This document shows positions 6,436-7,836 of a DNA stretch of 7,836 nt, piece after piece. Numbering within the stretch: the first letter of the stretch is position 1; the number at the start of each line of letters is the position of its first letter. The DNA is from Treponema sp. (GTDB lineage Bacteria > Spirochaetota > Spirochaetia > Treponematales > Breznakiellaceae): the NCBI GenBank assembly GCA_009786625.1, contig WQRT01000021.1, positions 6,294 through 14,129 of the forward strand, in the 5' to 3' direction. Position numbers and translations under genes: made by a program. Below the pieces are notes generated by a model, which saw nothing but the letters and a program-made list of their open reading frames with translations, did no database searches and was not told where the DNA came from.

Positions 6436-6465
6436 ATTATATATCATTTTGATCGTATATGATAA
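6436..6465 (-). promoter_or_regulatory. Candidate promoter of the xylanase gene
   Basis: On the minus strand TTATCA (6465-6460, 4 of 6 matches to -35) is followed after 18 bases by a perfect TATAAT (6441-6436). Initiation would be near 6429, leaving a leader of about 33 bases that contains the GAGGAG ribosome site. The region is very AT-rich, so a chance match is possible. The divergent sua5 gene begins only 85 bases from the xylanase start, so the control regions of the two genes overlap here. Confidence 0.45.
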
Positions 6466-6480
6466 TATTCTCCTAACAAA

Positions 6481-7551
6481 ATGAACTGTATTCCTGTCAG
6501 CGATGATTCAATTAAACAGGCGGCGAAAATCCTGCGGGACGGCGGCCTTGTCGCGTTTCCGACCGAGACTGTTTACGGGCTGGGTGCGGACGCGTATAAT
6601 CCGTACGCTCTCGCTAAAATTTTTGAAGTGAAAAACCGCCCTTTTTTTGATCCTTTGATCATCCATATCGCGGCAATAGAAACGCTGGAGGAAGCCGCGG
6701 ATCTTTCGCTGTTAAACGACGGCACCAGAAAAAAACTTTTCCTGCTTGCGAAAAATCTCTGGCCTGGTCCTCTTTCCATCATTCTGCCAAAAAGCGTAAA
6801 GATACCCGGAATCGCAACAGCGGGTTTGCAAACCGCGGCGATTCGTTTTCCTGATTCGGAATGTGCGCAAAAATTGATCTCCCTTTCTGGCAGAGCTGTA
6901 GCCGCTCCCAGCGCAAATCCTTTCGGCTCGCTCAGCCCGACAAGAGCTGAACACGTGCTTGAAAAACTTGGCGGCAAGGTTGATTTAATCCTGGATGGCG
7001 GCTCAACGCGGATTGGGCTTGAATCAACCGTTTTGGATATAACAAGCGGGAATGTAAGAGTTCTCAGACCGGGCGGCACGCCGAAAGAAGAGATTGAAAA
7101 GTTAATAGGACCTGTTTGGGGACCGGGGACTAGGGATCAGGGACTGAGGATCAAGGACTGTGGATCAGGGACTGGGGATCAGGGACTAGGGACTGGAAAT
7201 CATCTTGTTTCGCCAGGATTACTAAAGAGCCATTATGCTCCCGAAGCGTCTCTTTCGGTCTTTTCTAAGGAAGAAATTGTTCATCAACCTTATAAAACGG
7301 GTGTTGCTTTCCTTTTTTATGATGATCAAACTAAGGAAATCTGGCAAAATTCACAAAAACCGCCTGATTTGGCGTTTGTTAAGGTACTGTCTGCATCGGG
7401 AGAGGCTCTGGAAGCCGCTTCACACCTCTTTGAAACGCTTCATAGTCTTGATCACGGTTCAATTTCTCAGATTTTTGCTCAATTAGCCCCGAATTTAGGT
7501 CTGGGTGAGGCTATAAACGATCGTTTGTTACGCGCTTCCGCTGTTAAATGA
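6481..7551 (+). CDS. Threonylcarbamoyl-AMP synthase, Sua5/YwlC type
   Basis: A 356-residue cytoplasmic enzyme that makes threonylcarbamoyl-adenylate from threonine, bicarbonate and ATP, the first step of the t6A37 modification of ANN-decoding tRNAs. The YrdC/TsaC catalytic domain (about 5-208) shows PTETVYGLG (27-35), KNRP (51-54), SANPFGSLSPT (144-154), LESTVLD and RPGG. The C-terminal Sua5 domain (about 243-353) shows SPGLLKSHYAP (the family's SPGxxxxHYAP) and INDRLLRAS. The length matches the two-domain Sua5 form, not the short TsaC form. The interdomain linker (residues about 213-240) is glycine-rich low-complexity sequence encoded by a 14-bp minisatellite. No Shine-Dalgarno sequence precedes the ATG (the upstream bases read TCCTAACAAA); a TATGATAAT at 6458-6466 could be a -10 and would give a very short leader. 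No clear terminator follows. Confidence 0.95.
   Translation: MNCIPVSDDSIKQAAKILRDGGLVAFPTETVYGLGADAYNPYALAKIFEVKNRPFFDPLIIHIAAIETLEEAADLSLLNDGTRKKLFLLAKNLWPGPLSIILPKSVKIPGIATAGLQTAAIRFPDSECAQKLISLSGRAVAAPSANPFGSLSPTRAEHVLEKLGGKVDLILDGGSTRIGLESTVLDITSGNVRVLRPGGTPKEEIEKLIGPVWGPGTRDQGLRIKDCGSGTGDQGLGTGNHLVSPGLLKSHYAPEASLSVFSKEEIVHQPYKTGVAFLFYDDQTKEIWQNSQKPPDLAFVKVLSASGEALEAASHLFETLHSLDHGSISQIFAQLAPNLGLGEAINDRLLRASAVK
7126..7195 (+). repeat. 14-bp tandem repeat (minisatellite) inside sua5
   Basis: Four complete 14-base units of the type GGGACTNGGGATCA occupy 7126-7139, 7140-7153, 7154-7167 and 7168-7181, with a partial fifth to 7195. Each unit is itself two related heptamers (GGGACTN and GGGATCA). 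Because 14 is not a multiple of three, successive units are read in different frames, giving the mixed peptide GTRDQGLRIKDCGSGTGDQG. The whole array nevertheless keeps the sua5 frame open. Confidence 0.93.
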
Positions 7552-7661
7552 TCAATTTAGTGTATTTTTTCATGATCAATCGATATATTTATCATCAATT
7601 TTTTGTTTAATGATTATTTTCTTAATTTTTTATTAATTCGGCTCTGCCGGTCATTTTGATC

Positions 7662-7690
7662 TTGTCAACACACAACATATGGTGTACACT
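7662..7690 (+). promoter_or_regulatory. Promoter upstream of the putative ribonucleotide reductase gene
   Basis: TTGTCA (7662-7667, 5 of 6 matches), a 17-base spacer and TACACT (7685-7690, 4 of 6). Initiation near 7697 would give a leader of about 69 bases. The spacer is almost filled by an NrdR-box-like palindrome. The preceding 7552-7661 is AT-rich and holds only a short direct repeat (ATGATCAAT, at the end of sua5 and again near 7573); I see no gene in it. Confidence 0.65.
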
Positions 7691-7716
7691 CATGAAACCT
7701 ACGCTATCTGTGTGGT
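7670..7716 (+). promoter_or_regulatory. Pair of NrdR-box-like operator sites
   Basis: Box 1, ACACAACATATGGTGT (7670-7685), matches the NrdR consensus ACACwATATATwGTGT at 14 of 16 positions and is an imperfect palindrome lying between the -35 and -10. A second, degenerate site (7701-7716, starting ACGCTATCT) matches at 10 of 16. The boxes start 31 bases apart with a 15-base gap, the spacing typical of NrdR operators (two boxes about three helical turns apart). NrdR represses ribonucleotide reductase genes when dATP is high. The second box alone would not be convincing. Confidence 0.68.
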
Positions 7717-7765
7717 ATTGCCCATGAACGCTGTAATTAACTGATTAATTGAAAGGATATAGGTG

Positions 7766-7836
7766 ATGAAGGTTCAACGTTTTTTTACAGATCGCGAAAG
7801 CGGTCCGTATTGCGATATTGTCTGGGAAAAGCGCAA
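7766..7836 (+). CDS. nrdJ: Start of a probable class II (B12-dependent) ribonucleotide reductase, truncated by window edge
   Basis: Only 23 codons are visible: MKVQRFFTDRESGPYCDIVW, then EKR. The pattern of an RxFT-like start followed by PY, a hydrophobic segment and W/FEKR resembles the N-terminus of adenosylcobalamin-dependent ribonucleoside-diphosphate reductases, which reduce ribonucleotides to deoxyribonucleotides without oxygen. The upstream NrdR-box pair supports this independently. The ATG at 7766 has GAAAGGA (7751-7757) 8 bases upstream; an in-frame GTG one codon earlier (7763) is an alternative. With so little protein the class assignment is tentative, although the existence of a gene here is well supported. 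Confidence 0.65.
   Translation, partial: MKVQRFFTDRESGPYCDIVWEKR

Noticed and set aside
6397..6447. A longer xylanase start at 6447.
   Set aside because: The ATG at 6396 has GAGGAG at the ideal distance; the extra 17 residues add no signal peptide, and the -10-like TATAAT falls inside the extension.
7126..7195. The short repeats in sua5 as a CRISPR array.
   Set aside because: Units are 14 bp, directly adjacent without spacers, and lie inside an intact coding frame.
7639..7649. A small GC hairpin (CGGC-TCT-GCCG) downstream of sua5 as its terminator.
   Set aside because: The stem has only four base pairs and no T run follows on the + strand.
7692..7727. An 11-codon open frame (MKPTLSVWYCP) upstream of the reductase-like gene, possibly a leader peptide.
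   Set aside because: It begins at or before the predicted transcription start, has no ribosome site, and overlaps the second NrdR-like box.
7697..7765. A cobalamin riboswitch in the leader of the putative B12-dependent reductase.
   Set aside because: The leader is only about 69 bases, far too short for the aptamer, and no B12-box-like sequence is visible.

Overview
The window reads as a stretch of a spirochaete chromosome, most likely a Treponema-type organism from a gut or termite-gut setting. The evidence is the gene order cheA / cheW-cheR fusion / cheX, a CheA with a greatly lengthened dimerization domain, a BspA-type leucine-rich-repeat protein with 22-residue repeats, and a GH11 xylanase. 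The lineage call rests on family knowledge, not on a database search.

Left third (1-3984, all + strand): a chemotaxis cluster. CheA enters from the left edge without its phosphotransfer domain. It is followed after 6 bases by a CheW-CheR-like fusion, and then by the CheY-P phosphatase CheX. CheX appears to have its own extended -10 promoter overlapping the end of the fusion gene, and a strong intrinsic terminator follows it. The cluster therefore ends at cheX; the cheY that usually follows in Treponema is not here. Together these genes form the kinase/scaffold core of the array (CheA with the CheW domain) and the signal-termination step (CheX).

Middle (3985-4737): a small M23 (LytM-type) metallopeptidase on the minus strand with an N-terminal membrane or signal segment. 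A tRNA with a valine GAC anticodon follows, on the + strand. It has a near-consensus promoter, a clear terminator, no encoded CCA, and a C where U33 is expected.

Right-centre (4738-6480): a secreted LRR protein (+), probably from a leaderless or nearly leaderless transcript, converges on a GH11 endo-xylanase (-) that has both catalytic glutamates but no signal peptide.

Right end (6481-7836): a full-length Sua5/TsaC-type threonylcarbamoyl-AMP synthase whose interdomain linker contains an in-frame 14-bp minisatellite. After an AT-rich gap come the first 23 codons of a gene that looks like a class II (B12-dependent) ribonucleotide reductase. It is preceded by a promoter with two appropriately spaced NrdR-box-like sites, which supports that identification.

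I see no CRISPR array, insertion sequence, phage gene or clearly new multi-gene system. The most notable items are variations on known themes: the CheW-CheR fusion with a degenerate methyltransferase, the C33 tRNA, the xylanase without an export signal, the minisatellite inside sua5, and the NrdR-type operator.
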